Assembly (NCBI RefSeq): GCF_000359605.1
Contig: NZ_APML01000005.1
Location: 1 to 64,000 of the forward strand
Origin: Gracilibacillus halophilus YIM-C55.5
Lineage (GTDB): Bacteria; Bacillota; Bacilli; Bacillales; Amphibacillaceae
DNA length: 64,000 nucleotides
Direction: 5' to 3'
In this document: in pieces, positions 42,816-55,723 of the stretch
Position numbering within the stretch: position 1 is the stretch's first letter
Layout: every line of letters begins with the position of its first letter
Program-made: the position numbers and the translations under genes
Notes under the pieces: generated by a model
What the model saw: only the letters and a program-made list of their open reading frames with translations
Told to the model about the DNA's origin: nothing
Database searches by the model: none

Positions 42816-42903
42816 GTTTGATAATGGTGTTATGATTTGATTGTAATGAGTGAGTAAGGGAGTTGATATATAAAAAAACTTTCAGAAGGACGAATAAAAA
42901 TAA

Positions 42904-46180
<3,277 letters not shown>

Positions 46181-46279
46181 TGTAATTATCCAGCTGAAGC
46201 TAGAATTATAAATCTCACGCCAGAAATATAAAAGAAAGGCTAGAAATAACCAAATTCCACCATCAACCAATAAATTTAA

Positions 46280-46325
46280 AGAAGAGGCTTACGTGCGACA
46301 ACCATTCGTAAGTCTCTTCTCTTTT
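46280..46325. terminator. Terminator after the phosphoglucosidase gene
   Basis: AGAAGAGGCTTACG (46280-46293) pairs with CGTAAGTCTCTTCT (46307-46320), followed by CTTTT. It also serves the convergent gene ending at 46342. Confidence 0.85.
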
Positions 46326-46341
46326 GCATTCTATCAATATA

Positions 46342-47694
46342 TTAAATCAATAAATACGCAACGAATATTCCAACAGCCCCAAATAAAAAGGAGTAAGGTA
46401 AGTTATAAAATGTAATGTAATAAGGGCTTTGCCGTAAGCTCATCGAAGTAATCGTTACTACTAATCCATACGTACCAATCGGAACTGTGGCGACACCACT
46501 TGTAATCAGGATAACGGCTAAGCTTAACGGACTTAGAATATCCATTAACATCGTACTAATCCCACCAAGAACACCCATCGTTGCAATTGGATGAACACCA
46601 AACATACTCATAAAAATAAATAATAACTGTATCATGATTAAGATCAATAATGGAGCATTCGACACAGCGATAATGGGATCTTGAATCATTTGCAAAGCAG
46701 GTGATTCATTTAATGTTCCGGTAAAGAAAGCGAGTGTGACAAATAAGACAATAAAGTTTTGCATGTGATTTAAATTGTCTTTCCACTTGTTCCATCCAAT
46801 TGTCCAAAAGCTTTTGAATCGCTTCATGAACAATGACCAAACGAAAGCGAATGGAAATACGATGACGGTCACGATAAAGATAAATTCTAGGTCAAAGAGG
46901 TTGCCTAAAAGAACAACTATGACTAGGAATGATAGTAATGCAACAATTAATTGCAAGATTTTGCGACGTTTGTGTCTCGCTTTTTGCGTGTTGACACTAT
47001 CCTCATCTAGCGGATAATGGTATCTTCCAAAATAATATCTTCCCCACATGCTATCAATGGCATACATAACAATCGTAATGATCATCATAATCGGTAATAT
47101 TTGAGCAAAGTTAACCCCTGTAATAAAAATAGCCATTGCAACTAATACTTCTAATGGACTCCATGGAAGCGCCAATGAATAACCTCTTAACGTTGCCATC
47201 ATGATAAACTTGTTGGCTACCTGTCTTTTTACTGGTTTTAAATTATCAACTAAGACATCTTGACTAATGGTAGCAGATGACACATTGAGAAAAGCCGTCA
47301 GCGACATCATGGCTGTGATACTCCGTTGATAGAGCATACCTAAATCTTTTACGTTGCCGCGAAGCAATTGCTGCAGTAACCGGTCAAATCGTCCTGCTGC
47401 AACGACACTGTTCATCCACGGTAACATGGCTAGCAAAGTAAGCAACGATAAATTTCCAGCTAAAATCGGTGGTAGCTGATGTATTGATAAATCCGCTGAA
47501 AAATAAAGTGAGGTACCCGTCACAATAAAAAGAACCCCTAATATTTGAAATAACCGTGACGCTTTATGAAAGCTAATGACGAACATGAGAAACGCCAATA
47601 TCCCCAAGCAATCGTTTAGTATTTCATTCGGATATAGGACAGATATAATATGTAACAAAAACACGAATGCAAAAAAGATGTATAGTCGTTTCAT
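46342..47694 (-). CDS. Polytopic membrane protein, ion-transporter-like, function unknown
   Basis: A 450-residue protein with about twelve hydrophobic helices and a basic cytoplasmic loop near residue 240 (QKARHKRRK). Its overall layout, two halves around a central loop with re-entrant Gly/Pro-rich stretches (NVSSATISQDVL and FGVHPIATMGVLGG), resembles the ion transporter superfamily (ArsB/NhaD/dicarboxylate type). I do not recognise a closer family. It starts behind AAGAAGGTG. No partner gene shares its transcript. Confidence 0.65.
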   Translation of the reverse strand: MKRLYIFFAFVFLLHIISVLYPNEILNDCLGILAFLMFVISFHKASRLFQILGVLFIVTGTSLYFSADLSIHQLPPILAGNLSLLTLLAMLPWMNSVVAAGRFDRLLQQLLRGNVKDLGMLYQRSITAMMSLTAFLNVSSATISQDVLVDNLKPVKRQVANKFIMMATLRGYSLALPWSPLEVLVAMAIFITGVNFAQILPIMMIITIVMYAIDSMWGRYYFGRYHYPLDEDSVNTQKARHKRRKILQLIVALLSFLVIVVLLGNLFDLEFIFIVTVIVFPFAFVWSLFMKRFKSFWTIGWNKWKDNLNHMQNFIVLFVTLAFFTGTLNESPALQMIQDPIIAVSNAPLLILIMIQLLFIFMSMFGVHPIATMGVLGGISTMLMDILSPLSLAVILITSGVATVPIGTYGLVVTITSMSLRQSPYYITFYNLPYSFLFGAVGIFVAYLLI

Positions 47695-47771
47695 GGAGCA
47701 CCTTCTTTCTAGATTAAACGTATTTCCATCTTACCAAAACATATGTGAAAACACAGTGTGTCACAATAAAA

Positions 47772-47823
47772 TGATTGATTTTGATTGAAAGTGAATTTTT
47801 GCAATTGACTTTGATTGATTTTG
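47772..47823 (+). promoter_or_regulatory. Direct repeats, candidate FruR operators
   Basis: TGATTGATTTTG occurs exactly at 47772-47783 and 47812-47823, 40 bp apart, with further TTGATTGA copies nearby. The second copy lies in the spacer of the fru promoter. DeoR-family repressors commonly bind direct repeats of this kind. Confidence 0.6.
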
Positions 47824-47850
47824 GTTATATAATCTATGTAAACGATTTAA
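47805..47850 (+). promoter_or_regulatory. fru operon promoter and cre-like site
   Basis: TTGACT (47805-47810) and TATAAT (47828-47833) are separated by 17 bp. TGTAAACGATTTAA (47837-47850) matches the cre consensus with one mismatch, immediately downstream of the start of transcription. Confidence 0.75.
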
Positions 47851-47871
47851 TAAAAAATGAGGGAGTCAATC

Positions 47872-48627
47872 ATGTTAACGGTTGAACGTCACGCACGTAT
47901 TTTGGAATTTTTGAAACAAAAGGAAACCGCTACTGTGAAGGAGATTGGTGAGGTTACAAAAGCCTCAGAATCAACCATTCGCAGAGACTTAAATGAGCTT
48001 GAAAAGAAACAGCAAATTAAACGCGTTCATGGCGGGGCGGCTTTAGTCCATCAAAAAAGCCAAGAACCAACCTTATCTGAAAAGAGCCCTCAATATAAAA
48101 CAGCCAAACAGGCGATTGCGACATCAGCAGCTGCTCTGATTGATAAGGGTGATACCGTATTTTTAGATGCAGGAACCACAACGGTAGAAATGATTCCTTG
48201 GTTAACCGATCAATCACTCGTTGTCGTCACCAATGGTATTCCCCATGTACAAAAATTAATGGAACAAGGAATCGAGACCTATGTCGTTGCAGGTAAAGCA
48301 AAACAGGGAACAGGTGCATTGATTGGCACAAAAGCAGTCTCGACTCTTCAGGAGTATCATTTTGACAAATGTTTCTTAGGGATGAACGGGATTCATGCAA
48401 GTCAAGGCTATACGACACCGGATCCAGAAGAGGCAAGTGTTAAACGACAAGCTTTGGAGCAGTCACAATCCACTTATGTGTTGGCAGATGCGTCAAAATT
48501 CGGTGAGGTTTCCTTTTCCAGTGTGGCCGCACTCAGTGATGCGACGATCATGACATCAGGTGAACTGTCAGCACAACAACATAAAGAAATTAAACAATCA
48601 ACAACAATAAAGGTGGTACCTTCATGA
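47872..48627 (+). CDS. fruR: DeoR-family fructose operon repressor
   Basis: A 251-residue DeoR-type repressor. The helix-turn-helix is in ATVKEIGEVTKASESTIRRDLNELE (about 20-45), followed by the wing RVHGGAAL, and the sugar-phosphate-binding domain has VFLDAGTTTVEMIPWL and CFLGMNGIHASQGYTTPDPEEA. It overlaps fruK by 4 bp and is the first gene of fruRKA, so it should respond to fructose 1-phosphate. ATG 47872 is preferred to an upstream in-frame codon since GGGAG lies before it. Confidence 0.93.
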   Translation: MLTVERHARILEFLKQKETATVKEIGEVTKASESTIRRDLNELEKKQQIKRVHGGAALVHQKSQEPTLSEKSPQYKTAKQAIATSAAALIDKGDTVFLDAGTTTVEMIPWLTDQSLVVVTNGIPHVQKLMEQGIETYVVAGKAKQGTGALIGTKAVSTLQEYHFDKCFLGMNGIHASQGYTTPDPEEASVKRQALEQSQSTYVLADASKFGEVSFSSVAALSDATIMTSGELSAQQHKEIKQSTTIKVVPS

Positions 48628-49541
48628 TTTATACATTAACACTGAATCCAGCCGTCGATTACATCGTGCGACTGAACGATTTTCAACTGGATCAAATTAA
48701 TCGAAGTCAGTCAGATGAGAAAGAAGCAGGCGGAAAAGGGATCAATGTATCGCGTGTGTTAGCGAATTTTGATCAACCGAGTACGGCGCTTGGTTTCATA
48801 GGTGGCTTTACTGGCAAATTTATTACCGATGTCTTGGATCAATTCCACATTCAGCATCATTTTGTGGAATTGCAAGATGATACACGAATTAATCTGAAAA
48901 TGAAAGCAGCCAATTCAGAAACAGAGGTGAATGGCACTTCGCCAGAAATTACAGATCAAGCGTATCATCAATTGTTAGATAGATTAGGGACATTAACGGA
49001 TCAAGATGTTGTTGTCATGGCTGGAAGTTTGCCTACGACGTTGTCGAGTGACACGTATCAGGCTATGATTCGATTACTCAATCAAAAGGGGGTAGAGACA
49101 TTTCTAGATACGAGTGGGATAGCTTTTCAAGAAGCGGTGAAAGCAAGTCCGAGTTTTGTCAAACCGAATCATCATGAATTGGGCGAGTTTTTTAATGAAA
49201 CGGTAGATGGACCAGAAAAAGCCATTCAACTGGCGCAACAATTGCAAACCACGTATCAAATTGATCATGTGTTTGTATCAATGGGCAAAGATGGAGCGGT
49301 GTATACCGGAGAAGCGGGTCAATTTCAATTAGACCCACCAGAAGGCGAGCTCATTTATTCTGTGGGAGCTGGTGATTCGACTGTTGCTGGTTTCCTTTAT
49401 CAATGGCAAAAGTCTCATGATGCCAAACAAGCGGCGGCATTTGCTGTAGCCGCGGGAAGTGCAACTGCCTATTCAGAAACGTTATGTACAAAAATGGAAG
49501 CAGAAGAACTATTTGAACAAGTGAAAGTAAGTAAAATATAA
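48624..49541 (+). CDS. fruK: 1-phosphofructokinase
   Basis: A 305-residue PfkB-family kinase making fructose 1,6-bisphosphate from fructose 1-phosphate. MIYTLTLNPAVDYIVRL and GGKGINVSRVLANF are the N-terminal motifs; VKPNHHELGEFF and the anion-hole motif YSVGAGDSTVAGFL (catalytic Asp near 250) are present. It lies between fruR and fruA, overlapping the former and 8 bp from the latter. Confidence 0.96.
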   Translation: MIYTLTLNPAVDYIVRLNDFQLDQINRSQSDEKEAGGKGINVSRVLANFDQPSTALGFIGGFTGKFITDVLDQFHIQHHFVELQDDTRINLKMKAANSETEVNGTSPEITDQAYHQLLDRLGTLTDQDVVVMAGSLPTTLSSDTYQAMIRLLNQKGVETFLDTSGIAFQEAVKASPSFVKPNHHELGEFFNETVDGPEKAIQLAQQLQTTYQIDHVFVSMGKDGAVYTGEAGQFQLDPPEGELIYSVGAGDSTVAGFLYQWQKSHDAKQAAAFAVAAGSATAYSETLCTKMEAEELFEQVKVSKI

Positions 49542-49557
49542 AGAGAGGATGATGACG

Positions 49558-51447
49558 ATGAACATCACAGAGTTATTAAAGCCAGATGTCATGATTCTTG
49601 ATGTCGAGGCAGAATCTAAAAGTGACGTTCTTCAAGCGATGGCTAATCAACTTGATGCAGCAGGGCGATTAGCTGACAAAGAACAATTTTTACAAGCGAT
49701 TTGGGACAGGGAACATCAAAACAGTACAGGTATCGGGGAAGGAGTAGCCATTCCTCATGCGAAATCAAGTGCTGTTCAGCAACCAGCGATTGCTTTTGCG
49801 CGTTCGCAGGAAGGCGTTGACTTTGAATCATTAGATGGTCAGCCGAGTCATTTGTTTTTCATGATTGCAGCGAGTGAAGGGGCCAATGATGATCATTTAC
49901 AAACGTTATCCAGACTATCTACCCTTTTGATGGATGGCGATTTCCGCAAAAACTTGTTACAAGCACAATCGACAGAAGAAATTACGCGTTTCATTGATGA
50001 GAAAGAACAAGAGAAACGAAATGAGCAAGAGGAAGAAAACAATAGCGCACCAACGCAAAAAGGACCAGAGATTCTTGCCGTCACAGCTTGTCCGACTGGT
50101 ATTGCGCACACATATATGGCAGCTGACGAATTAAAAGATACAGCTAAACAAAAAGGTGTGAGCATCAAAGTCGAAACGAATGGCTCGGACGGTGTAAAAA
50201 ATCAGTTAACCGCTGAAGAAATTCAAGCAGCGAAAGCGATTATCGTAGCTGCGGATACAAAAGTCGAAATGGAACGTTTTGCAGGAAAGAAAGTGTTGCG
50301 TCGAGGCGTAACCGATGGGATTCACAAGGCTGATGAATTAATTGATACTGTACAATCTGGTGATGCACCAGTTTATGAAGGGGATGGTAGTTCATCAGAA
50401 AGCACTAGTTCAAGTGGTGGACGTGTCGGTTTCTATCAGCACTTGATGAATGGTGTTTCCAACATGCTTCCGTTTGTTGTTGGTGGCGGTGTGTTAATTG
50501 CGATTTCCTTCTTATTCGGAATAAATTCAGCCGATCCAGAACATCCGTCATATAATGAATTTGCAGCCGCGCTAAATAGTATAGGCGCTGAGTATGGTTT
50601 AGGACTTATGGTAGCTGTCTTAGCAGGTTTTATTGGAATGAGCATTGCTGATCGTCCAGGTTTTGCGCCAAGTATGATTGGTGGATTTATGGCCTCAACC
50701 GGTGGAGCAGGCTTTTTAGGTGGTTTAATTGCTGGTTTTCTCGGTGGTTATGTCACTGTACTTGTGAAGAAAATGTTACGTGATTTGCCACAAGCGTTTG
50801 ATGGAATTAAAACAATTCTATTTTATCCTGTATTAACGATTTTTATTACTGGTATTTTAATGCATTTTGTGATTATTGATCCTGTTGCGAATATCATGAG
50901 TTTTCTTGAAACATTTTTAAATAATATGTCAGGTGCTAATGCCGCGATTCTTGGCTTAATTCTTGGTGGTATGATGGCGATTGACATGGGTGGTCCGATT
51001 AATAAAACCGCGTTCACTTTTGGTATTGCCATGATCGAAGCGGGGAACTTAGGACCGCATGCAGCGGTAATGGCTGGTGGTATGGTGCCACCGTTAGCCT
51101 TAGCGATAGCGACCATATTATTCCGCAATAAATTTACGAAAGAAGAACAAGACGCAGGAAAAACAAACTTCGCACTGGGTGCCTTCTTTATTACCGAAGG
51201 TGCGATTCCATTCGCCGCAGCTGACCCTGGACGTGTCATCCCATCCATTACGGTTGGTTCAGCTATAGCGGGTGGCTTATCGTTACTATTTGGTATTGGT
51301 TTGCAAGCACCACATGGCGGTATTCTAATTATTCCAACGCCAGCTACAGAAGGAATGTGGCCACTTTATGTGCTAGCCATTGTCATCGGTGCCATTGTTT
51401 CCGCATTAATGATCGGTTTCTGGAAAAAACCCGTTAACAAAAAATAA
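49558..51447 (+). CDS. fruA: PTS fructose-specific EIIABC permease
   Basis: A 629-residue fructose permease giving fructose 1-phosphate. IIA (about 1-145) has phospho-histidine H67 in GVAIPHAKS; IIB (about 172-270) has phospho-cysteine C178 in AVTACPTGIAHTYMAAD; IIC (about 295-625) has eight or nine helices, with ADRPGFAPSMIGGF and MGGPINKTAFTFG. The start ATG 49558 is preferred, at about 9 nt after AGAGAGG; ATGs at 49549 and 49552 are too close. It is the last gene of fruRKA. Confidence 0.95.
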   Translation: MNITELLKPDVMILDVEAESKSDVLQAMANQLDAAGRLADKEQFLQAIWDREHQNSTGIGEGVAIPHAKSSAVQQPAIAFARSQEGVDFESLDGQPSHLFFMIAASEGANDDHLQTLSRLSTLLMDGDFRKNLLQAQSTEEITRFIDEKEQEKRNEQEEENNSAPTQKGPEILAVTACPTGIAHTYMAADELKDTAKQKGVSIKVETNGSDGVKNQLTAEEIQAAKAIIVAADTKVEMERFAGKKVLRRGVTDGIHKADELIDTVQSGDAPVYEGDGSSSESTSSSGGRVGFYQHLMNGVSNMLPFVVGGGVLIAISFLFGINSADPEHPSYNEFAAALNSIGAEYGLGLMVAVLAGFIGMSIADRPGFAPSMIGGFMASTGGAGFLGGLIAGFLGGYVTVLVKKMLRDLPQAFDGIKTILFYPVLTIFITGILMHFVIIDPVANIMSFLETFLNNMSGANAAILGLILGGMMAIDMGGPINKTAFTFGIAMIEAGNLGPHAAVMAGGMVPPLALAIATILFRNKFTKEEQDAGKTNFALGAFFITEGAIPFAAADPGRVIPSITVGSAIAGGLSLLFGIGLQAPHGGILIIPTPATEGMWPLYVLAIVIGAIVSALMIGFWKKPVNKK

Positions 51448-51462
51448 TTGATATCCGTACAG

Positions 51463-51496
51463 GCGATTCAACGATAAGCGTTGGATCGCTTTTTTT
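51463..51496 (+). terminator. fruA terminator
   Basis: GCGATTCAACG (51463-51473) pairs with CGTTGGATCGC (51479-51489), followed by TTTTTTT. It ends the fru operon directly before the second repeat array. Confidence 0.85.
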
Positions 51497-51766
51497 ACTG
51501 GGAAATCGCATCAGAGTCACATGCAGATTTTCCAGTAATATGTGATTTACCGGGAAAAGTAGGTAGAGCCACATGCAGATTTCCCAGTAATGTGTAATTT
51601 ACCGGGAAAAGTAGATAGAGCCACGAGCAGATTTCCCAGTAATATGCGTATTACCGGGAAAAGTAGGTAGAGCCACATGCAGATTTCCCAGTAATGTGTA
51701 ATTTACCGGGAAAAGTAGGTAGAGTCACATGCAGATTTCCCAGTAATATACGTATTACCGGGAAAA
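51497..51766. repeat. Second tandem array, 52-bp units with dyad
   Basis: AC(C/T)GGGAAA begins at 51497, 51549, 51601, 51653, 51705 and 51757, an exact 52-bp period. There are five full units and the start of a sixth. In each unit TTCCCAGTAAT and ATTACCGGGAA flank a loop of about 6-8 nt, forming a hairpin with one mismatch that spans the unit junction. The sequence is unrelated to the array at 29367, yet the unit length is the same. Units vary mainly at GGTAGAGCC/GATAGAGCC and in the loop. No spacers, so not a CRISPR. Confidence 0.93.
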
Positions 51767-51987
51767 CCCCCATCATTAACCATGGATCACCCTCAGTTCT
51801 CTTATGTATACCATCTCGTATTTTGATTACTATAAGACGGTATTCTCCATTTTAAATAATGTCAACATTCCCCTTGTCAAAACCACATTTTTATTGCATT
51901 GATTGTCATATGCAAACGCTATATTCTTGAAGTAAGGAATTATTCCTAATATTTATTGATTACGTGATAGAGAAAGGAGAAATCGTC
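51767..51987 (+). promoter_or_regulatory. mtlA upstream region with TTGTCA repeats and cre-like site
   Basis: TTGTCA occurs at 51874-51879 and 51903-51908, with a related ATGTCA at 51859, plausible half-sites for the MtlR activator. TGCAAACGCTATAT (51911-51924) is cre-like with two mismatches. A 13-bp palindrome AGGAATTATTCCT lies at 51935-51947. The mtlA ribosome-binding site AAAGGAG follows. Confidence 0.45.
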
Positions 51988-53409
51988 ATGGCACAGAAAG
52001 GTTTTCGTGCAAAAGTTCAACGATTTGGTAGTCATCTGAGCGGTATGATTATGCCAAACATTGCTGCATTTATTGCTTGGGGACTAATCACCGCATTATT
52101 TATTCCTGATGGGTATTTTCCAAATGAAGAATTAGCTTCACTCGTTGGACCAATGATTAATTACTTATTACCACTACTTATCGGTTTTACAGGTGGTCGT
52201 CTTGTATATGATATACGTGGTGGTGTCGTTGGTGCAACCGCAACAATTGGGGTCATTGTTGGCGCTGATATCCCGATGTTCTTAGGCGCTATGGCAATGG
52301 GGCCACTCGGCGGTTATTTAATCAAAAAGCTCGATGATGTATTCCAAGATAAGATCGGTCAAGGTTTTGAAATGCTTTATAATAACTTCTCAGCCGGTAT
52401 ACTGGGTGCGGTATTGGCAGGAATCTCACTAAAAATTATTGGGCCGATTATCAATGGTATCACTCAAGTGTTAATAGCAGGGGTTGAATTTTTAATCAAT
52501 GTCGGTTTATTACCACTTGCGAATATTATTATCGAACCAGCTAAGGTACTATTTTTAAACAATGCAATTAATCATGGGATCCTCAGTCCGATTGCTGCAG
52601 AGCAGTCATCTGAGACAGGGAAATCAATTCTTTTCTTATTAGAAACAAATCCAGGACCAGGTTTAGGTGTATTATTAGCATTTATGGTATTTGGTACGGG
52701 AGCTGCAAGAAGCTCAGCATCGGGTGCTTCCATCATTCATTTCTTTGGGGGGATTCATGAAATCTACTTCCCTTACATTCTAATGAAGCCGGCACTTCTT
52801 TTAGCAGTGATCGGTGGCGGTGTCAGCGGTGTGTTTACGTATACAATTTTTAATGCAGGCTTAACTGCTACACCATCTCCAGGTAGTATTGTAGCGCTTA
52901 TGCTGATGACGCCTCCAGGAGATCATTTCATTATTGCTCTAGGTGTTATTGTGGCAACGCTTGTATCATTCTTAATTGCATCTGTTATTTTGAAGGCAAG
53001 CAATTCAGAGGGAGAAGACTTATCGAAAGCAACGAGTCAAATGGAAGAGATGAAAGGTAAGAAGAGTAAAGCATCTGATTCGTTAAGAGGGAATGAAGAA
53101 CAAGCATCTACTCAACAGGCAGAAGATGTGAATAAAGTAGTATTTGCGTGTGATGCTGGCATGGGATCAAGTGCGATGGGCGCTTCGTTATTAAAAGATA
53201 AATTTAAAAAAGCAGATATCGAAGGCATTGATGTTACCAATAAAGCCATTAATGATTTAACCGATGAAGCCGATATCATCATCACGCACAAAGATTTAAC
53301 GGACAGAGCAAAGGAGAAAATTCCAAGTGCAGAACACATTTCTGTAGAAAACTTCTTAAATAGTCCGAAATACGATGAATTAGTCAATCGCTTAAAAGCA
53401 GACGAATAA
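51988..53409 (+). CDS. mtlA: PTS mannitol-specific EIICB permease
   Basis: A 473-residue mannitol permease. IIC (about 1-340) begins QRFGSHLSGMIMPNIAAFIAWGLITALFIP and contains the mannitol-family FEMLYNNFSAGILG and GGIHEIYFPYILMKP. IIB (about 380-470) has phospho-cysteine C388 in VVFACDAGMGSSAMGA. There is no IIA domain; that is encoded separately by mtlF further on. The start ATG 51988 follows AAAGGAG; an in-frame GTG at 51964 lies upstream of it. Confidence 0.96.
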   Translation: MAQKGFRAKVQRFGSHLSGMIMPNIAAFIAWGLITALFIPDGYFPNEELASLVGPMINYLLPLLIGFTGGRLVYDIRGGVVGATATIGVIVGADIPMFLGAMAMGPLGGYLIKKLDDVFQDKIGQGFEMLYNNFSAGILGAVLAGISLKIIGPIINGITQVLIAGVEFLINVGLLPLANIIIEPAKVLFLNNAINHGILSPIAAEQSSETGKSILFLLETNPGPGLGVLLAFMVFGTGAARSSASGASIIHFFGGIHEIYFPYILMKPALLLAVIGGGVSGVFTYTIFNAGLTATPSPGSIVALMLMTPPGDHFIIALGVIVATLVSFLIASVILKASNSEGEDLSKATSQMEEMKGKKSKASDSLRGNEEQASTQQAEDVNKVVFACDAGMGSSAMGASLLKDKFKKADIEGIDVTNKAINDLTDEADIIITHKDLTDRAKEKIPSAEHISVENFLNSPKYDELVNRLKADE

Positions 53410-53416
53410 ATAAAAA

Positions 53417-53459
53417 AAGAGGTTCCTTGCTAATATTCAAGTAGCAAGGAATCTTTTTA
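53417..53459 (+). terminator. mtlA terminator
   Basis: GGTTCCTTGCT (53421-53431) pairs with AGCAAGGAATC (53443-53453), followed by TTTTT and preceded by an A-run. Confidence 0.85.
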
Positions 53460-53606
53460 AATAATGGCAAGAAGTCAATGGACGAAATCATATGAATATT
53501 GTATTGAATGTCCTGTGTTGTCATGGTTACAATAAACGTATCGTCTTGATCTTATTAAGTTTTGTCACGGTTGATAAACGCTGTTGATATACGGGGGTGA
53601 AATCTG

Positions 53607-55706
53607 ATGTACTTAACGGGTCGTGAAAGGCAGTTAATCGATTACTTGCTAGCACAGAAAGGTCCGATTCCAATTCGTGAATTAGCAGAAAACTTAGATG
53701 TCAGTGAACGAACGGTTCATCGGGACATTAATCAGCTGCTAACAACGCTTGAAAACTATGGTGTAACGATTCAAAAGCAGTCGGGTATTGGTATATCATT
53801 AAGCGGATCACCCGAGCAAAAAGAACAATTAAAGGCAAGTTTATTACAACAAACGCATACAGATTTTACCCCAGATGAACGGAAAGTCATGATTCTAATC
53901 ACTTTGTTAGAAGCGAATGAACCAATAAAATTAATGGCAATGGCAACGAATGTAGATGTTACCATCGCAACAATTAGTCACGATTTGGACACGATCGCGC
54001 CCTTTTTAGAAAAATTCGACCTGCAATTGATTCGTCGAAGGGGATATGGGGTGAAAATAGAAGGTTCAGAGGCTAATAAGCGCGCAGCTATCAGTGCGTT
54101 AATTTCAGATTATGTAGATGAATCGGATCTACTCATGTTACTGCGAGAAAATATTGAGAGAAAGTCGCAAACGGTAACGGATACGATATCTAATCGTTTA
54201 TTAGGATTAGTAGATCAAAACAAGTTACACGCCATCGAACAAACCATTGATCGTGTGAAACATGAAATCCCTTATCAATTAGCCGATAGTGCCTATATTG
54301 GTTTAGTCGTCCATCTGACATTAGCGATCGAACGTGTACAAAAGGGCGAAAATATTGATTTTGACACGGACTATTTAACCGAATTAAAACAATCTGAAGA
54401 ATTTGCGATTGCTGAAACCATTTTAGAGGAATTAGAACAAGTATTTCAGATGAAGATTCCTAGAGCTGAAGTTGGTTTTATTACGATGCATTTATTAGGA
54501 GCCAAGTTACGTAAAGATCATACGCCATTCCTTGAAGAAAACATGTTAAATATCGGTGTGCAAACAAAAGAATTAATGGCTTATGTTAGTGAATCGATGC
54601 GCATGAATGTCACACAAGATAAGCAAATGTTATATGATCTTGTCGCTCATTTAAAACCAGCGATGTACCGATTAAAACAAAACATGCCGATAAAAAATCC
54701 ATTATTGGCAAATATCAAGCAAGACTATCCCACGTTGTTTCATGTGTTAGATGAAGGTGTGAAGCAAGTGTTTCCGAATATCCGTTTTCCAGAGGAGGAA
54801 GTTGGATATCTCGTATTACATTTTGCTTCTGCTATGCTTCGCGTGGAAGAAGATGTATCGGTCCATGCGTTAGTGATTTGCTCGAGTGGGATTGGAACAT
54901 CGAAGATATTAGCATCTCAGATATCACAACACATTCCAGAAATTCAATCAGTGGATCATACGTCCTTGTTTGCGATGGAAAATCAAGCATTGAATCATTA
55001 TGATATTTTTGTATCGACCGTCCCTATTGAGCACTTTAAAGAGGATTATATATTAGCTTCACCATTTTTAACGGATGCAGATATTTATGAAATCCGTAAA
55101 CAAGTGAGACAAAAGAAAATGCAAGTAGGCCTGTCACAAAATCCATCGTTCTCTTCGCAAAAAATAGAGACAGTCAATAAAGAAGAGCGTATGAATCAGA
55201 TTAAAAAAATCGAGCAATATGCAAAAGTGATCTATACGATAGTAAAAGGATTCAAATTGGAAAAGCTAACAAAAACGCCATCGAAAGAATCAATGCTGTA
55301 TGATATTTGTGAAAAGCTTTCGACAAGAGAAATCGTTCGTCACGTGCAGGCCTTGTATCAGCAGTTGCTTGATCGTGCAGAAATCGGGGGACTTGCGATT
55401 CCGAATACGAATATGGCATTATTCCATGCGCGGAGTGAGCATGTGTTAGAACCATCATTTACGATTCATGTATTAGATGTACCTATGCCATTAGAAGGTA
55501 TGGATCAAACGGTGATAAATGTAGAAAATGTGTTGCTTATGTTATCGCCAAAGTCGCTAAGTGAAGAAGGATTAGAGGTTCTTAGTCATATTAGTGAACT
55601 GCTGATTCGTGATGAAAATCATCGCTTGATTTTCCAGTCAAAGGATGCTGAGCAAATTCATCAATTACTGATTCAAAGATTAGATCAATTTTTAACTAGC
55701 AAATGA
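53607..55706 (+). CDS. mtlR: Mannitol operon transcriptional activator
   Basis: A 699-residue PRD-containing activator. Two DNA-binding helix-turn-helix units (ELAENLDVSERTVHRDINQL near 24-43 and a second near 105-125), two PTS regulation domains (about 190-300 and 305-415, with histidines in GLVVHLTLAIER and FITMHLLGAKL, then YDLVAHLKPAM and GYLVLHFASAM), a IIB-like domain (ALVICSSGIGTSKIL, near 425) and a IIA-like domain (about 550-695) with LFHARSEHVL. Phosphorylation by HPr and by the mannitol IIA sets its activity. Its stop codon lies just ahead of mtlF, so the two are cotranscribed. Confidence 0.95.
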   Translation: MYLTGRERQLIDYLLAQKGPIPIRELAENLDVSERTVHRDINQLLTTLENYGVTIQKQSGIGISLSGSPEQKEQLKASLLQQTHTDFTPDERKVMILITLLEANEPIKLMAMATNVDVTIATISHDLDTIAPFLEKFDLQLIRRRGYGVKIEGSEANKRAAISALISDYVDESDLLMLLRENIERKSQTVTDTISNRLLGLVDQNKLHAIEQTIDRVKHEIPYQLADSAYIGLVVHLTLAIERVQKGENIDFDTDYLTELKQSEEFAIAETILEELEQVFQMKIPRAEVGFITMHLLGAKLRKDHTPFLEENMLNIGVQTKELMAYVSESMRMNVTQDKQMLYDLVAHLKPAMYRLKQNMPIKNPLLANIKQDYPTLFHVLDEGVKQVFPNIRFPEEEVGYLVLHFASAMLRVEEDVSVHALVICSSGIGTSKILASQISQHIPEIQSVDHTSLFAMENQALNHYDIFVSTVPIEHFKEDYILASPFLTDADIYEIRKQVRQKKMQVGLSQNPSFSSQKIETVNKEERMNQIKKIEQYAKVIYTIVKGFKLEKLTKTPSKESMLYDICEKLSTREIVRHVQALYQQLLDRAEIGGLAIPNTNMALFHARSEHVLEPSFTIHVLDVPMPLEGMDQTVINVENVLLMLSPKSLSEEGLEVLSHISELLIRDENHRLIFQSKDAEQIHQLLIQRLDQFLTSK

Positions 55707-55723
55707 TAAGGAGAGTGTACAGC

